Shown here: in pieces, positions 1 to 9,601 of the stretch | How positions within the stretch are numbered: position 1 is the first letter of the stretch | Layout of the letters: each line of letters opens with the position of its first letter | Source of the DNA: a virus | Virus record (IMG/VR): IMGVR_UViG_3300023281_001229 | Coordinates: 1-64,000 of that record | Length of the DNA stretch: 64,000 nucleotides | Reading direction: 5' to 3' (one strand) | The notes under the pieces: generated by a model | The model's input: only the letters and a program-made list of their open reading frames with translations | Database searches by the model: none | Told to the model about the DNA's origin: nothing | Made by a program: the position numbers and the translations under genes

Positions 1-28
1 ATCATCACTCTTAAAACCCTTAACCTTA

Positions 29-1342
29 ATGAGCATAGATAATCTTTTCAATGCACGCAAAACAGCCATTGAATACACCGATGAGCAGAGACAAGCATTA
101 CTTAAAATACATAAATTCCTTGAGTCTAAAGATCGTTTCTTTTTACTTGCAGGATATTCAGGTTGCGGTAAAACAACTTTAGCCGAAAACATTGCCAATT
201 ACAAAAATGCCACTCTACTTGCACCAACTAATGCAGCAGTCAACAGACTTAGAGAAAAAATAGATAACCCTAATTTAGATTACTCTACTATACATTCTGC
301 ATTATTCAAAGCAACTGATAAAGCCAAAGGAGTTTCATTTACTGAAGGAGGCGAACTCAGAAGATTTGGAGTTTACATTATTGACGAATGCTCTATGATT
401 GATCAATACATATTGGAAGTACTTATTAAAAAATGTACAGAAAAAGAATGTAAAATGATTTTTATGGGCGATAGCTTTCAATTAGAACCTGTAGGCCGTA
501 ATCCTAATATATTTAATTGGGACAAAGCATACTCTTCAATATTTTTAGAACATAATAAGTATGAGTTAACTGAAGTCAAAAGATATGATGGAACACTGCT
601 TAATATCGCTACGCAAATTAGAACAAACAAAAAAAGCGTTTTTAAGCAACCAGAAGATTCTGACCTCACCATTGTATCAAAATTTGGTTCAAGTCTTGTA
701 GAAGACATGGAAAGCAACAATGATTACGTTGTACTAACATCTACAAACAAACGTAGAATTGCATATAACACAAAAATTAGAGAATTCCTGCTTAAAGATG
801 AACCTGATTTTAATCCTAATACAATATATAACCAGGAAGTTCTAGTATCTGTAGCCAATTCTGGCGGATATTCTAATGGAGAAATTTACAAAGCTATAAA
901 CCCTATACATAGATTTAGTTTTTCAATTACTATAGAAAACAGAAAAGGAGAAAATATGAGTTACATGGCTCATGTGTATGACATTAATAGATCATTACAT
1001 TTAATTGTTCCTAATTTGTTAGAAGCATCCTTGCACGGAAAACAAATACTAGATTCTATAGAAATGCTTGACAATATTTCTTATAGCCAAAAGAAATCAC
1101 TTATTATGACATTTGGCAGATATGGAAAAAAACAAAAATATTTTAATAAAAATATTACCATATCTACATTTGGCTATGCAATTAGTTGTCATAAAGCACA
1201 AGGTCAAGAATGGGACAATGTATATATTGATGCATTTTTTCTTATGCCTAACTGGCACAAAGCAAAATGGTTTTATACAGCTATCACAAGAGCAAAAAAT
1301 AAAGTAGAAATTACTAATAACAAATATTTAAAAATAGAATAA
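29..1342 (+). CDS. Dda/RecD-like superfamily 1 DNA helicase
   Basis: A 437-residue SF1B-type DNA helicase, probably acting in phage DNA replication or recombination by ATP-driven 5'-3' unwinding. All the core motifs are visible: Walker A GYSGCGKTT (about residues 42-50), Walker B IIDECSMID (about 115-123), motif III GDSFQLEPVG (about 146-155), motif V-like ISCHKAQGQEWD and motif VI FYTAITRAKNKVEI near the C-terminus. The length matches T4 Dda-type helicases (about 440 residues), and no extra nuclease domain is seen. The ATG at 29 is preceded by TTA, giving a TTAATG context. The stop overlaps the next start (TAATG at 1340-1344), so the gene is probably translationally coupled in an early/middle operon. 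SF1 helicase identity is secure; assignment to Dda rather than RecD2 or a PIF1-like family is inference. Confidence 0.93.
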   Translation: MSIDNLFNARKTAIEYTDEQRQALLKIHKFLESKDRFFLLAGYSGCGKTTLAENIANYKNATLLAPTNAAVNRLREKIDNPNLDYSTIHSALFKATDKAKGVSFTEGGELRRFGVYIIDECSMIDQYILEVLIKKCTEKECKMIFMGDSFQLEPVGRNPNIFNWDKAYSSIFLEHNKYELTEVKRYDGTLLNIATQIRTNKKSVFKQPEDSDLTIVSKFGSSLVEDMESNNDYVVLTSTNKRRIAYNTKIREFLLKDEPDFNPNTIYNQEVLVSVANSGGYSNGEIYKAINPIHRFSFSITIENRKGENMSYMAHVYDINRSLHLIVPNLLEASLHGKQILDSIEMLDNISYSQKKSLIMTFGRYGKKQKYFNKNITISTFGYAISCHKAQGQEWDNVYIDAFFLMPNWHKAKWFYTAITRAKNKVEITNNKYLKIE

Positions 1343-2025
1343 TGCCAAATCACGTTTATAGTTCAATACAAATTGACACAGATGATGAAAATTTAATAAA
1401 CCTGTTACATGAAATTAAAAAAACAGGTATATGTACTTATTTTAGACCAAGACCTAAGAAATTAGGTCTATATTCTTCACCACCTAAAATTGTTAAACCA
1501 TCTGAATATCTAATGGCTGTAGAAAATGTCATTCTATATCCAAAACAACATGTTAGTTTACCAATGACTCAAGAAATCCAAGATAAACTTATCAAAAAAC
1601 ACGGATCAACTAATTGGTACGATTGGTCAATAAGTAACTGGGGGACTAAATGGGGATCTTATGATGAACAATTTAATGAAGACGGTACTTATGACTATGT
1701 TTCAGCTTGGAGTCCTGTAGATTCTGAAATAATTTTACAATTTGCAAAACTTATACCTGATTTTACATACCAATGGGTAGAAGAACAAGGATTTGGAGCT
1801 GAATATACATTTGAAAATGGAGAACTAGTACATGAATGGAGTTTTGATTATCCTGAATGGATAGAGGCTGAAGAAGCTATATTTAAAGATGAGGAAGTAA
1901 CAATTCTCACAAACAGTTATAAAAACCTTGACGGTGAATTTAAAGCAGGTTATTACTATGCTTTTGACCTTAATGAATTTTTAGGAGAAACTGCAGAAGA
2001 AGCAAATAAATGTTTAACATCATAA
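1342..2025 (+). CDS. Api92-like (DUF1281-type) protein
   Basis: A 227-residue protein. Its N-terminus begins MPNHVYSSI and its middle contains NWYDWSISNWGTKW, the hallmark NWYDW...NWGTKWG segment of the Api92-like/DUF1281 family found in many phages and plasmids. That family has a ferredoxin-like fold and no established molecular role. The C-terminal half is acidic and aromatic (WVEEQGFGAEYTFENGELV), also typical of the family. Its start overlaps the helicase stop by one base, so the two are co-translated. Family recognition rests on the NWGTKW motif seen by eye; function is unknown, though members often sit beside replication or anti-defence genes. Confidence 0.8.
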   Translation: MPNHVYSSIQIDTDDENLINLLHEIKKTGICTYFRPRPKKLGLYSSPPKIVKPSEYLMAVENVILYPKQHVSLPMTQEIQDKLIKKHGSTNWYDWSISNWGTKWGSYDEQFNEDGTYDYVSAWSPVDSEIILQFAKLIPDFTYQWVEEQGFGAEYTFENGELVHEWSFDYPEWIEAEEAIFKDEEVTILTNSYKNLDGEFKAGYYYAFDLNEFLGETAEEANKCLTS

Positions 2026-2038
2026 AATTATAAATAAA

Positions 2039-2494
2039 ATGAATGAAAAAGAAAAAGAATTAATAAACGAATTGCTAAAAGCAATAGAAAAAAATTCAAC
2101 CGGATTATGGGTTGATGATTTGTCAGAAACTGTAGATTGTGTAATTTTAAACACTGAAGATATTGCAGAAGGAGATGAAGATGAAAGAGCAAAAAATGAA
2201 CCAACTTATTATACTGGAATAAGTTATGCTATTGGTAACTTAACAAAGTATATGAATAAAGTTAAAGAAAATAATATAGTTCAAGCAAAACAAACATTAA
2301 AAGCTAATGGCTATATTGTTGACAATTTATGGCAAACTTGTGATATTAAGCAGAACTACATTTGTGATGATTCTACAGCCGAATATATTGTTTCTAAAGC
2401 CGTATGTTCAGAACAAATTACAAGTGCAACTTTTGAAATAATAGATGAGTATGCTCAAGATGAAAAATTAAAAAGAGTAGATGATGAAAATTAA
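2039..2494 (+). CDS. Conserved phage hypothetical protein
   Basis: A 151-residue acidic protein. The N-terminal half is helical and rich in Glu and Lys. The C-terminal half holds a segment, GYIVDNLWQTCDIKQNYIC (about residues 90-108), followed by helices. This resembles a small protein family common in Bacteroidota phages with a Gly-Tyr-x-Val-x-Asn-Leu-Trp core, whose function is not known to me. It lies 13 bases after the Api92-like gene, and the following gene starts inside its 3' end. No membrane segment or catalytic motif is visible. Confidence 0.7.
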   Translation: MNEKEKELINELLKAIEKNSTGLWVDDLSETVDCVILNTEDIAEGDEDERAKNEPTYYTGISYAIGNLTKYMNKVKENNIVQAKQTLKANGYIVDNLWQTCDIKQNYICDDSTAEYIVSKAVCSEQITSATFEIIDEYAQDEKLKRVDDEN

Positions 2495-2741
2495 ATTAGA
2501 TAAAACAAAAGAGAGAGATGGTAAAACATATCATCTTTCTCTAATTACAGAAGACTGGTATTTTTATAGTGATTATAAAAACAATATACCAAAATCTAAT
2601 ACATTAGGTTTTGATAAAAACACTGATGAAGAAGTAGCTCCAGAACACGCTTATTTTGGACTATATATGCACCTACCAGATGATAAACATGTCTGGATAA
2701 GTGATGAACTAAAATCAATTTATAAAAAAATGAAAAAATAA
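2481..2741 (+). CDS. Small hypothetical protein
   Basis: An 86-residue Lys-rich protein rich in aromatic residues (EDWYFYSDY, HAYFGLYMHL). I do not recognise the family. It starts at tandem ATGs (2481 and 2484) inside the end of the preceding gene, an overlap of 11-14 bases, and is followed 3 bases later by the next gene, consistent with one operon. The C-terminus is a short basic tail (KKMKK). No signal peptide or membrane helix is apparent. Confidence 0.6.
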   Translation: MMKIKLDKTKERDGKTYHLSLITEDWYFYSDYKNNIPKSNTLGFDKNTDEEVAPEHAYFGLYMHLPDDKHVWISDELKSIYKKMKK

Positions 2742-2744
2742 TTT

Positions 2745-3281
2745 ATGGAAATAGAATTAATAAATTCAATGGGAAGGTATACTCAAAAAAGCAATACCTT
2801 TTTATATCCACTATTAAATTTAACAGTAAATCCAATAGAAACATATCTAAAATTTGACGATATTGATTTATCTGATGAGCGATTTTTAATTGCATTATAT
2901 TGGACGGAAGATAAAAATTACCTTAAACACAAATTAGATATATTAAACAACAAATATTTTGATAATATATTTTTTGACGATGTTTTTGCTATAGTAATTT
3001 TTAATATGTATTCACTTAGAAATGAATATGATAAAATTATAAAAGGTGAATATTCCAAAGTATCTAAAAATTGCAAAGCTATTGTTGCTGATCAAACTAC
3101 AGATCCTGTTATAATTAAATGCATGAATCCAAATAATAATTATAAAGAATTTGCAAAAGCTTTAGGAGTAGAATCAGAAATGTTAAAAGGAAAAGAACTA
3201 TTATCACCACCTCAAGATAAAGCAGAAGTTTTAAATGTTAATAAAACAATAAAACAAGAAATAATAGATACTTATCTGTGA
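2745..3281 (+). CDS. Hypothetical protein, last gene of the plus-strand operon
   Basis: A 178-residue protein opening MEIELINSMGRYTQKS, then a hydrophobic and aromatic stretch with alternating acidic residues (NTFLYPLLNLTVNP, DVFAIVIFNMYSL). I recall similar N-termini (YTQKS...FLYPLL) in other Bacteroidota phages, but no function is known to me. It begins 3 bases after the preceding stop. Its last 10 bases overlap the end of a minus-strand small gene, so two opposing operons meet here. A TGA stop closes it at 3279-3281. Confidence 0.65.
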   Translation: MEIELINSMGRYTQKSNTFLYPLLNLTVNPIETYLKFDDIDLSDERFLIALYWTEDKNYLKHKLDILNNKYFDNIFFDDVFAIVIFNMYSLRNEYDKIIKGEYSKVSKNCKAIVADQTTDPVIIKCMNPNNNYKEFAKALGVESEMLKGKELLSPPQDKAEVLNVNKTIKQEIIDTYL

Positions 3282-3424
3282 AAAACGTGAAAATCTAATG
3301 TAAAAATTCCTAAAAAAATTCTGTATGTAGATATAGGCTCATTATCTGATGGGCCTATATATTCCCAACCTAATGCAAATCTGTCATGAGGCCATGTTGT
3401 AATTAATTCTAATTGCCAATTCAT
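3272..3424 (-). CDS. Small protein at the convergent junction (50 aa)
   Basis: Reading the minus strand from the ATG at 3424 gives an uninterrupted 50-codon frame ending in TAA at 3272-3274. The protein starts MNWQLELITTWPHDRFALGW and ends in a hydrophobic stretch (RIFLGIFTLDFHVFHR). It begins three bases after the stop of the giant gene upstream, within a TTAAAAAATG context like other starts in this operon, and so is probably the last gene of the late operon. Its 3' end overlaps the last codons of the plus-strand operon. High Trp/Phe/Leu content suggests a small amphipathic or membrane-associated protein; that is inference. Function unknown. Confidence 0.6.
   Translation of the reverse strand: MNWQLELITTWPHDRFALGWEYIGPSDNEPISTYRIFLGIFTLDFHVFHR
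3331..3360. other. Inverted repeat at the convergent operon end
   Basis: ATATAGGC (3331-3338) and GCCTATAT (3353-3360) form a perfect 8-base-pair stem with a 14-base loop between the two converging operons. There is no clear T-run on either side and it lies within the 50-codon minus-strand gene. It could act as a weak bidirectional terminator or RNA end-protecting hairpin, or be coincidental. Confidence 0.3.
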
Positions 3425-3427
3425 TTT

Positions 3428-6400
3428 TTAATATTTTTCCAAAAACGCTTTGGCATCTTCTTCTGTTAGACCATATGTATCCTTTATTTCTTCTGGTGAT
3501 GATTGAACTAAACGATCAACATTAGGTAAGTCAGGAATTTGTTTTATTCCCCAATCAAAGATCCCTTCTCTAAAATATCTTTTTTCTCTTTTAATAACAT
3601 CTTGAGGATATAATAAATCTCCTTTAACTCCAACCAATCTACCAAAAATATTCCAAATCTTATATCTATCTTCTTCTTGCCAAACATATGGGCCTGGAGC
3701 TTTTTTAACAATTCCATCTTCATCGTTAGTAGTTATATTTCTAACCTCATCTATTAAAGCAAAAATCTCTTTAACCGCACCTCCATCTGCTAAAGGAGAT
3801 TGTAGAGTAGCTATAGAACCAGCAGTAAAGAAAGCTTGTTCTGGATTAAATGTTCTTTCTTCATTTTCAACTCTTAAAATTATTCTAAGAGCTTGTAGTT
3901 TAAAATAATTTTCCCAACTAAAAGCAGCTCCATTATTTACTGTATACTGCTTTGAAACAAAAGGATTATCTTCACCCAAAGCACTTGTAGATGCTTTTAA
4001 TACACTATTCATATTATAAAAAGAATCTTCATCAGGATTCCAAGCAATACTAAAATCCTCATCATCACTATCCTGAAAGTAAATCATCATTTGTAATTGA
4101 CGTAGTAAATATTGAACTAATACTGTAGCCAATACATTTAAAAAACCTTTTCTAGTTTGCCACGACATTTTTTTAGGATTATAAGTACCATTCCACAATT
4201 CATTAATACCTGTAAATAAAGACAGGTAAGTACCAATTTCTGCTTGCTTAGATGCTAAATTAAGTCTGCGATTTCCCCATTTACCTTTTTTTGTTCTTAT
4301 TTGATATTTATCTAAAGCCATCCCTGGAAAAAACTTTACTAAAAATAAAACAAATTTACCTAAAACTGTACGATAAGCTTCCGGTTCAGTGTACTCTGAA
4401 GCAACACCAATATTTTTTTGTAAAAAAGTTTGATGAGCATTTGTTATATCTGTTAATTTACTACCTAATTTAATTTTACCTTTCTCATCATAACTTATAG
4501 ATAACTCAGCAGGAACACCTTCCTTTGTATAAATTTTACCATCTCTTAACTCTACAGCATCAGCCAAAGAAACACTTCTACCATCTAATTCAAAACGAGC
4601 ATGTTCAAGCATAGCTAAAAATTGATGAACAACAGTTGAATCATTTAAATAACGTCTATCAGCATAAAAGAAAGAACCTTCTGCTACAGATGTACCAACT
4701 GTTCTACCTGCTCTACCACCTATTTCTTTTTTAAGTCCTGACGGCAATGCTCCAGCAACATCTAATAATTGTAATACAGCACTAGGTACTTCATTTGAAT
4801 ATTGTTTAGCAATCATTTCTTTAATCACCATTAAACTTTTTGCTCTGGTAACAGCTAAATCTTTTGTGTTATACCATCTACCTTCAGTAGATTTTTTCCA
4901 AGTCATTAATTTACCACCAAAATAATTAGTCAAAGATTTAACAGGATCTAAAGCAAAAGACATAAATGCCATTTTTTGCGCTGCTATTCCAATTAGTTTA
5001 GATACTCTTAACTCAACCTTACCTAAACCTTCGTCTTGTTGATCAGAAAAAGTTTTTATACTTTGACCTTTTAAATGTTTACTAATTAATGATTGAACTT
5101 GCTTTGCTCTTTTTGAAGCCTTTGATTTTCTTTCTGTTAATAAAGATTGATTTTTTGCAATTTTTTTAACTTCTAATTCAGCTAAAATATTACCTTCTTC
5201 AGTTGTTGACATTACCTCCAAAGTATTTTTTAATAAATTACTTACAGAATTAACATCGCGCATTGCTTTAAACTGCTCTACAGAATAAGCGTGATCCATT
5301 ACAGATTCAATTATATTAGTACTAACATCTAAAAGAGGTAATTTAAAACTACCTGATATAGGCCTAGAGAATGAGTTGTAAATAGATTTATCTGCTGTAG
5401 ATCCTGTATAAAATCCTATTTCATAATCATCCACTGCTTGATACCAAGTATCTCGTAATCTTAATTTTTTTCTGTTCCACCAATTTCTATCGTAAACTTC
5501 TAAAGCTCCTTTTCTATATCTTGGATAACTCAAAAATAATCTTTGAGAATTGTCTAATAATTTTTGATTATTTAAATGAGCTTTTTTTACATGATCCAAT
5601 AAATTCCATTTAGCCCGATCTTCATTAAACATTGCTTTATAAGAAGCATCAATGTACTTATTAGTTTTTGCAAAGTTAGGTTGATTAGGATTGTAATCTT
5701 TAGGGAGCCACTTTCCTCTATTATCTCTATTAGCTAATATTAAATTACCACTTTCATCTACATAATCTTCAAGAATTTTTGGTGTTTGATATTGCTCTTT
5801 TACTAATCGTCTTTGATAAGCTCTTGTAGGAATTCTTGGTACTCCATCAACTTCAATAAACCCTCTTTCACTAAATTGCTTAGGCATTCCTACTGCTGCT
5901 TTAGCTTCGTACTCACTAATATCACTTGGATTGCTATATGACCAAACTGGAGTAGATCTATAAATTGTTTCTGTTGATGCATAACGTCCTGTTGTATCAT
6001 ACTCGTCAATCTCTTCAGTATAATGATTTCTATCAAACCATTCTGCAAATTCAGGATTAGCTTCTTTTAAACGCTCTATTAATTTTATATTTTTGGTAGT
6101 ATCAAAAAGTTCATTAGCAATAGGCATATCCCCATCTAAAATATCTACAGCTCTTTGCGAATCAGCAAATATTTTTTTACTTTCCGGATTAGATGTTACA
6201 AATTTAGTAAAAGTTTCAATGTAAGTTTGTGTTAAACCAGAACTAGTCATTTTAGATAAATATTCATTTACTTTTCTTAAAGTAAGAACATCAGTTTTAG
6301 TTATACCAAATCTTAATAAAGTTGCTTCAGCTACATCCCAAAACCTTTGATGAAAAATTCGATCTTCATTTGATAAATATTTACCTTGATTATTCATATA

Positions 6401-9400
6401 GAAATTATCAATATTTCTATATCGGCTTAAATCCGCTTTAGTTACACCACTAGCTAAAAGCCATTTATCTTTCATATCTGCAATCTCTTGCATTATTTTT
6501 TGAATTTCTTTTTGGGCTTTAGCGTTTATTTTATTTCCATCATACTGATTAAAATCATCACGAGTACCTTTTATAATAGCAAAAACTTTTTCATATAAAG
6601 GACCTACATCTAAATCTTCATTATTTGCTGCTTGTAATTCAGCTAATATTTCACTACGCTTTTCAATTAATTGTGTTCTAACATCGTAATAACTTTGCTT
6701 TACTGAAACTGTAGTATTTAACAATAACCATTCTTTAACTTTTTCATCATAAGCATCAGTATTTTCTTTAAGACCAGCATTTTTAAGTCCAAGTTTAAAT
6801 AAATCAAACGTGTCATTAAACAAACCTTCTTTCTCTTCCCATTCGTAAAATTCTTGAATTTCATTCCTGTATTCAATTAACCTTTCAGCTATAGCTAAAG
6901 CTTTACCTGTTTTAGTCTTACCATTTTCATCATAAATATTAGATAGATTTGCATACTCAGTCCATAATAAATCTAACGCTGCTGATTTTTGTCTTAAATC
7001 TCCTGCTAATGTTATATTATCTTCTACTTGACGCATCCGTCTAAAAATATCATTTTGAGCAGCTCTAGCTTCTGTTCCTAACTCATCATATAAATATTTT
7101 TTTTGAACTTCATAATAGCGAGGATCATAATCCCGATTCATATAATCAGTTAAAAATTCTTCTAGTTCTTTTTGTGCATCGTTATAAGCTTTTTCTGTTT
7201 CCTCAGTTTGTCTAAAATTAAAATCTTTTTTAGCTTCTAAAACCGCTTGTGTTAAAGTATTTAAATCAAACTCATAATCTTTAAAATTGCTTTTAAATCT
7301 ATATTCTAAATATTCAATTACTTTGCCATCCTCATCTAATTCAAAAGATTTGTTAATAGTACTAAGATCTTTACCCATAGCCCCTTCACTAGCAAATCTT
7401 GATTTTACATCTCCATAACCAGCGTCTTTCATTAATTTATCTAAACCATTATACAATTCAGATCTTCTTGCATTCGCATTACCATCTATTGTATTAAAAG
7501 TTTTTTGTAGATAAGTTGCAAATCCACCTACTATTAAATCTTGACTATTTAAATAAGACTCCATTAAACCATTTAAAACACCAGCATCGGGTAATAGTCC
7601 AGCAGCATAAGCTTTTAATTGATCTTTACTGATATCATGTCCATCATAAGACTTTAATCTTAATTGAGACAATTCTTCAGTTTCTTTCCTAGAAATTGTT
7701 GATTTAGAAATAGATTCAAGTTCAAGTAACCTAAACTTCTCCTCTACAGTAATGCCGTAATATTCTAAATGTAATTTATTATACATTTTTAAATTATTAG
7801 AATCTTTAGCCGATTGCATCTGATCTAAAAAATCTTGTTTAATAGGCTCCATTTGCTCAGTTAAAGTATCATAAAGTACATCTATAACTTTATCAGAAGA
7901 TAACCTATTTGCTATTCGCTGAGCTTTATATAATTTTTCTTCCAACTCATTTAATGCACTGTTCCATTGAGAAGAGTTTAACAAAGAACCTTTTTTCCAA
8001 GTTTCTATTTGTTGTTTCCAAACTTCAACAAATTGCATTATTGCAAAAACTTGATCAAACTCATCTGTATCAAAATTTTCAATCTTTTCTAACTCTTCTA
8101 ATTTACTAATGTATTTATCTGCAACTTGTTGTGTTATAAAAATAGAATCAGAAAATGCTTTTATTCTTTGTACAAACTCTAAAGCATCTTTTTCTAATCT
8201 AGTATCGCCTTCTACTTTAAGTTTATCCAAAGGCATAACTAATTGTCTATTGCCAATAGTAACAATATTTTGCATTAAACCTTCTACCTTTTGAAGTAAA
8301 CCTTCTCGGTTAGTATCAGCTAAATCTTTTTCTATTTTTTTAAAAATATCATTTTCTAATTGAAACCTAGATAACTGGTTAGCCGTTATTTGATAAAACT
8401 GGTTCATCATAACTTGAGTTTTTTCAGAAGCATTTTTCTGTAACTCTTCTTGCATTTTTGTATAATCTGTTTCAAACATTGTAAACAGATTTTTTTCTAA
8501 AAACTCTTGATTTAAAACAAACTCTTTACCATAATTAATCATCTCTACAAATTGAGATAAAGTAGTCTTGTCATTTAATTTAGAAATATTTATTTTTTTA
8601 CCAAACTGCCCTCTTAAAAATTGCTTTATAGCAAAGAAGATCTTTTGTATCCAATTTTTAACTTTAGGTTCTTCTGTAATATTTGTATCACCATTGATTG
8701 CTTCTAAAGCCTGAACAATTGCCTCTTCCATATACTCAGCAGTTCCTGGCGTATAATAACTGTCTTGATTTAAATTGGTAATTATTGTTTGTCCAATCTC
8801 AGTTTTAACTAACTCTTCAAAAAGACTATTGAATAATTTAGGATTATCTTGAGATAAAGATTTAATAACAGGATGAGCAAACTCATGAAAAACACTACTT
8901 GCGCTTAAAGAACCTTTTGCTAAATATACCTTACCTCCTCTATAAAAGTTTTTTCTAAACGGCTCATTGGGAAATAACGCTGCCATATCTTCATCACTAA
9001 TGATTTCATAAGGTATGTTTAATTTTTTGGAAAGAGCTTCCGCTAAATTTAAAGCAACCGTTTGATTATCTTGCTCAACAATTGTATTAAAATTATCTTT
9101 TACAAACTTTAAATAATCTTCCGGTGTTTCTAAAGAAGGCTGTTTTCCAAAGTCTACCATCATATCTGCCATAGTTTCAAAACTCTCTTCAATCCGGGCA
9201 TTAATTTTTTCTTGAATAACAGATGATGGACGAACAATTTTATTGTTTTCAAAATAGTCACGAAATGCTTCCTGCTCTCCTATAGCATTAGCTACTTGAT
9301 TAAACTTTTCTAACTGTAGGGAATCAGTAGGTTTTCCATTCTTTTTAATTAGTTCTAGTAAAACATAATTGTCAATTTCAACAACATCTGTTTTTTTATA

Positions 9401-9601
9401 ATTCCAATTATCAGACTCTACAGAAAAATCTAATTTAGATTTAGAAAGTTCTGTTTCTTTCAAAACCATTTCTTCATTATTAAAATTTTCATTTAATAAA
9501 TCACCATATTTTTCATTGTATATGATCTCAGCCAATAAAGGATTAGGTTCAGTTTCTAATATTTTTTTAAACTCAGGACTATTTGGATTTACACACGCCA
9601 T
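3428..9601 (-). CDS. Giant virion protein with zincin-like domain (about 2057 aa)
   Basis: The last of three giant late proteins. I place the start at the ATG at 9601, giving MACVNPNSPEF, because it forms a TAATG overlap with the upstream stop. An in-frame ATG at 9610 would add three residues. Around residue 240 is VFHEFAHPV, an HExxH zinc-metalloprotease signature, followed about 45-55 residues later by EYMEEAIVQAL, which could supply the third ligand. A basic hydrophobic helix follows (KIFFAIKQFLRGQFGKK). Most of the remaining length is alpha-helical and predicted coiled coil; the last third is richer in aromatic residues and ends SPEEIKDTYGLTEEDAKAF. In crAss-like phages the corresponding giant proteins are packaged in the capsid with the RNA polymerase. 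Protease activity is inferred from the motif only. Confidence 0.85.
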   Translation of the reverse strand: MACVNPNSPEFKKILETEPNPLLAEIIYNEKYGDLLNENFNNEEMVLKETELSKSKLDFSVESDNWNYKKTDVVEIDNYVLLELIKKNGKPTDSLQLEKFNQVANAIGEQEAFRDYFENNKIVRPSSVIQEKINARIEESFETMADMMVDFGKQPSLETPEDYLKFVKDNFNTIVEQDNQTVALNLAEALSKKLNIPYEIISDEDMAALFPNEPFRKNFYRGGKVYLAKGSLSASSVFHEFAHPVIKSLSQDNPKLFNSLFEELVKTEIGQTIITNLNQDSYYTPGTAEYMEEAIVQALEAINGDTNITEEPKVKNWIQKIFFAIKQFLRGQFGKKINISKLNDKTTLSQFVEMINYGKEFVLNQEFLEKNLFTMFETDYTKMQEELQKNASEKTQVMMNQFYQITANQLSRFQLENDIFKKIEKDLADTNREGLLQKVEGLMQNIVTIGNRQLVMPLDKLKVEGDTRLEKDALEFVQRIKAFSDSIFITQQVADKYISKLEELEKIENFDTDEFDQVFAIMQFVEVWKQQIETWKKGSLLNSSQWNSALNELEEKLYKAQRIANRLSSDKVIDVLYDTLTEQMEPIKQDFLDQMQSAKDSNNLKMYNKLHLEYYGITVEEKFRLLELESISKSTISRKETEELSQLRLKSYDGHDISKDQLKAYAAGLLPDAGVLNGLMESYLNSQDLIVGGFATYLQKTFNTIDGNANARRSELYNGLDKLMKDAGYGDVKSRFASEGAMGKDLSTINKSFELDEDGKVIEYLEYRFKSNFKDYEFDLNTLTQAVLEAKKDFNFRQTEETEKAYNDAQKELEEFLTDYMNRDYDPRYYEVQKKYLYDELGTEARAAQNDIFRRMRQVEDNITLAGDLRQKSAALDLLWTEYANLSNIYDENGKTKTGKALAIAERLIEYRNEIQEFYEWEEKEGLFNDTFDLFKLGLKNAGLKENTDAYDEKVKEWLLLNTTVSVKQSYYDVRTQLIEKRSEILAELQAANNEDLDVGPLYEKVFAIIKGTRDDFNQYDGNKINAKAQKEIQKIMQEIADMKDKWLLASGVTKADLSRYRNIDNFYMNNQGKYLSNEDRIFHQRFWDVAEATLLRFGITKTDVLTLRKVNEYLSKMTSSGLTQTYIETFTKFVTSNPESKKIFADSQRAVDILDGDMPIANELFDTTKNIKLIERLKEANPEFAEWFDRNHYTEEIDEYDTTGRYASTETIYRSTPVWSYSNPSDISEYEAKAAVGMPKQFSERGFIEVDGVPRIPTRAYQRRLVKEQYQTPKILEDYVDESGNLILANRDNRGKWLPKDYNPNQPNFAKTNKYIDASYKAMFNEDRAKWNLLDHVKKAHLNNQKLLDNSQRLFLSYPRYRKGALEVYDRNWWNRKKLRLRDTWYQAVDDYEIGFYTGSTADKSIYNSFSRPISGSFKLPLLDVSTNIIESVMDHAYSVEQFKAMRDVNSVSNLLKNTLEVMSTTEEGNILAELEVKKIAKNQSLLTERKSKASKRAKQVQSLISKHLKGQSIKTFSDQQDEGLGKVELRVSKLIGIAAQKMAFMSFALDPVKSLTNYFGGKLMTWKKSTEGRWYNTKDLAVTRAKSLMVIKEMIAKQYSNEVPSAVLQLLDVAGALPSGLKKEIGGRAGRTVGTSVAEGSFFYADRRYLNDSTVVHQFLAMLEHARFELDGRSVSLADAVELRDGKIYTKEGVPAELSISYDEKGKIKLGSKLTDITNAHQTFLQKNIGVASEYTEPEAYRTVLGKFVLFLVKFFPGMALDKYQIRTKKGKWGNRRLNLASKQAEIGTYLSLFTGINELWNGTYNPKKMSWQTRKGFLNVLATVLVQYLLRQLQMMIYFQDSDDEDFSIAWNPDEDSFYNMNSVLKASTSALGEDNPFVSKQYTVNNGAAFSWENYFKLQALRIILRVENEERTFNPEQAFFTAGSIATLQSPLADGGAVKEIFALIDEVRNITTNDEDGIVKKAPGPYVWQEEDRYKIWNIFGRLVGVKGDLLYPQDVIKREKRYFREGIFDWGIKQIPDLPNVDRLVQSSPEEIKDTYGLTEEDAKAFLEKY

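Noticed and set aside
1-42. C-terminal end of an upstream gene in frame 1 (about 13 codons ending TAA at 40-42)
   Set aside because: Open to the edge and would overlap the helicase start by 14 bases. Too short to support, so it is not listed as a feature.
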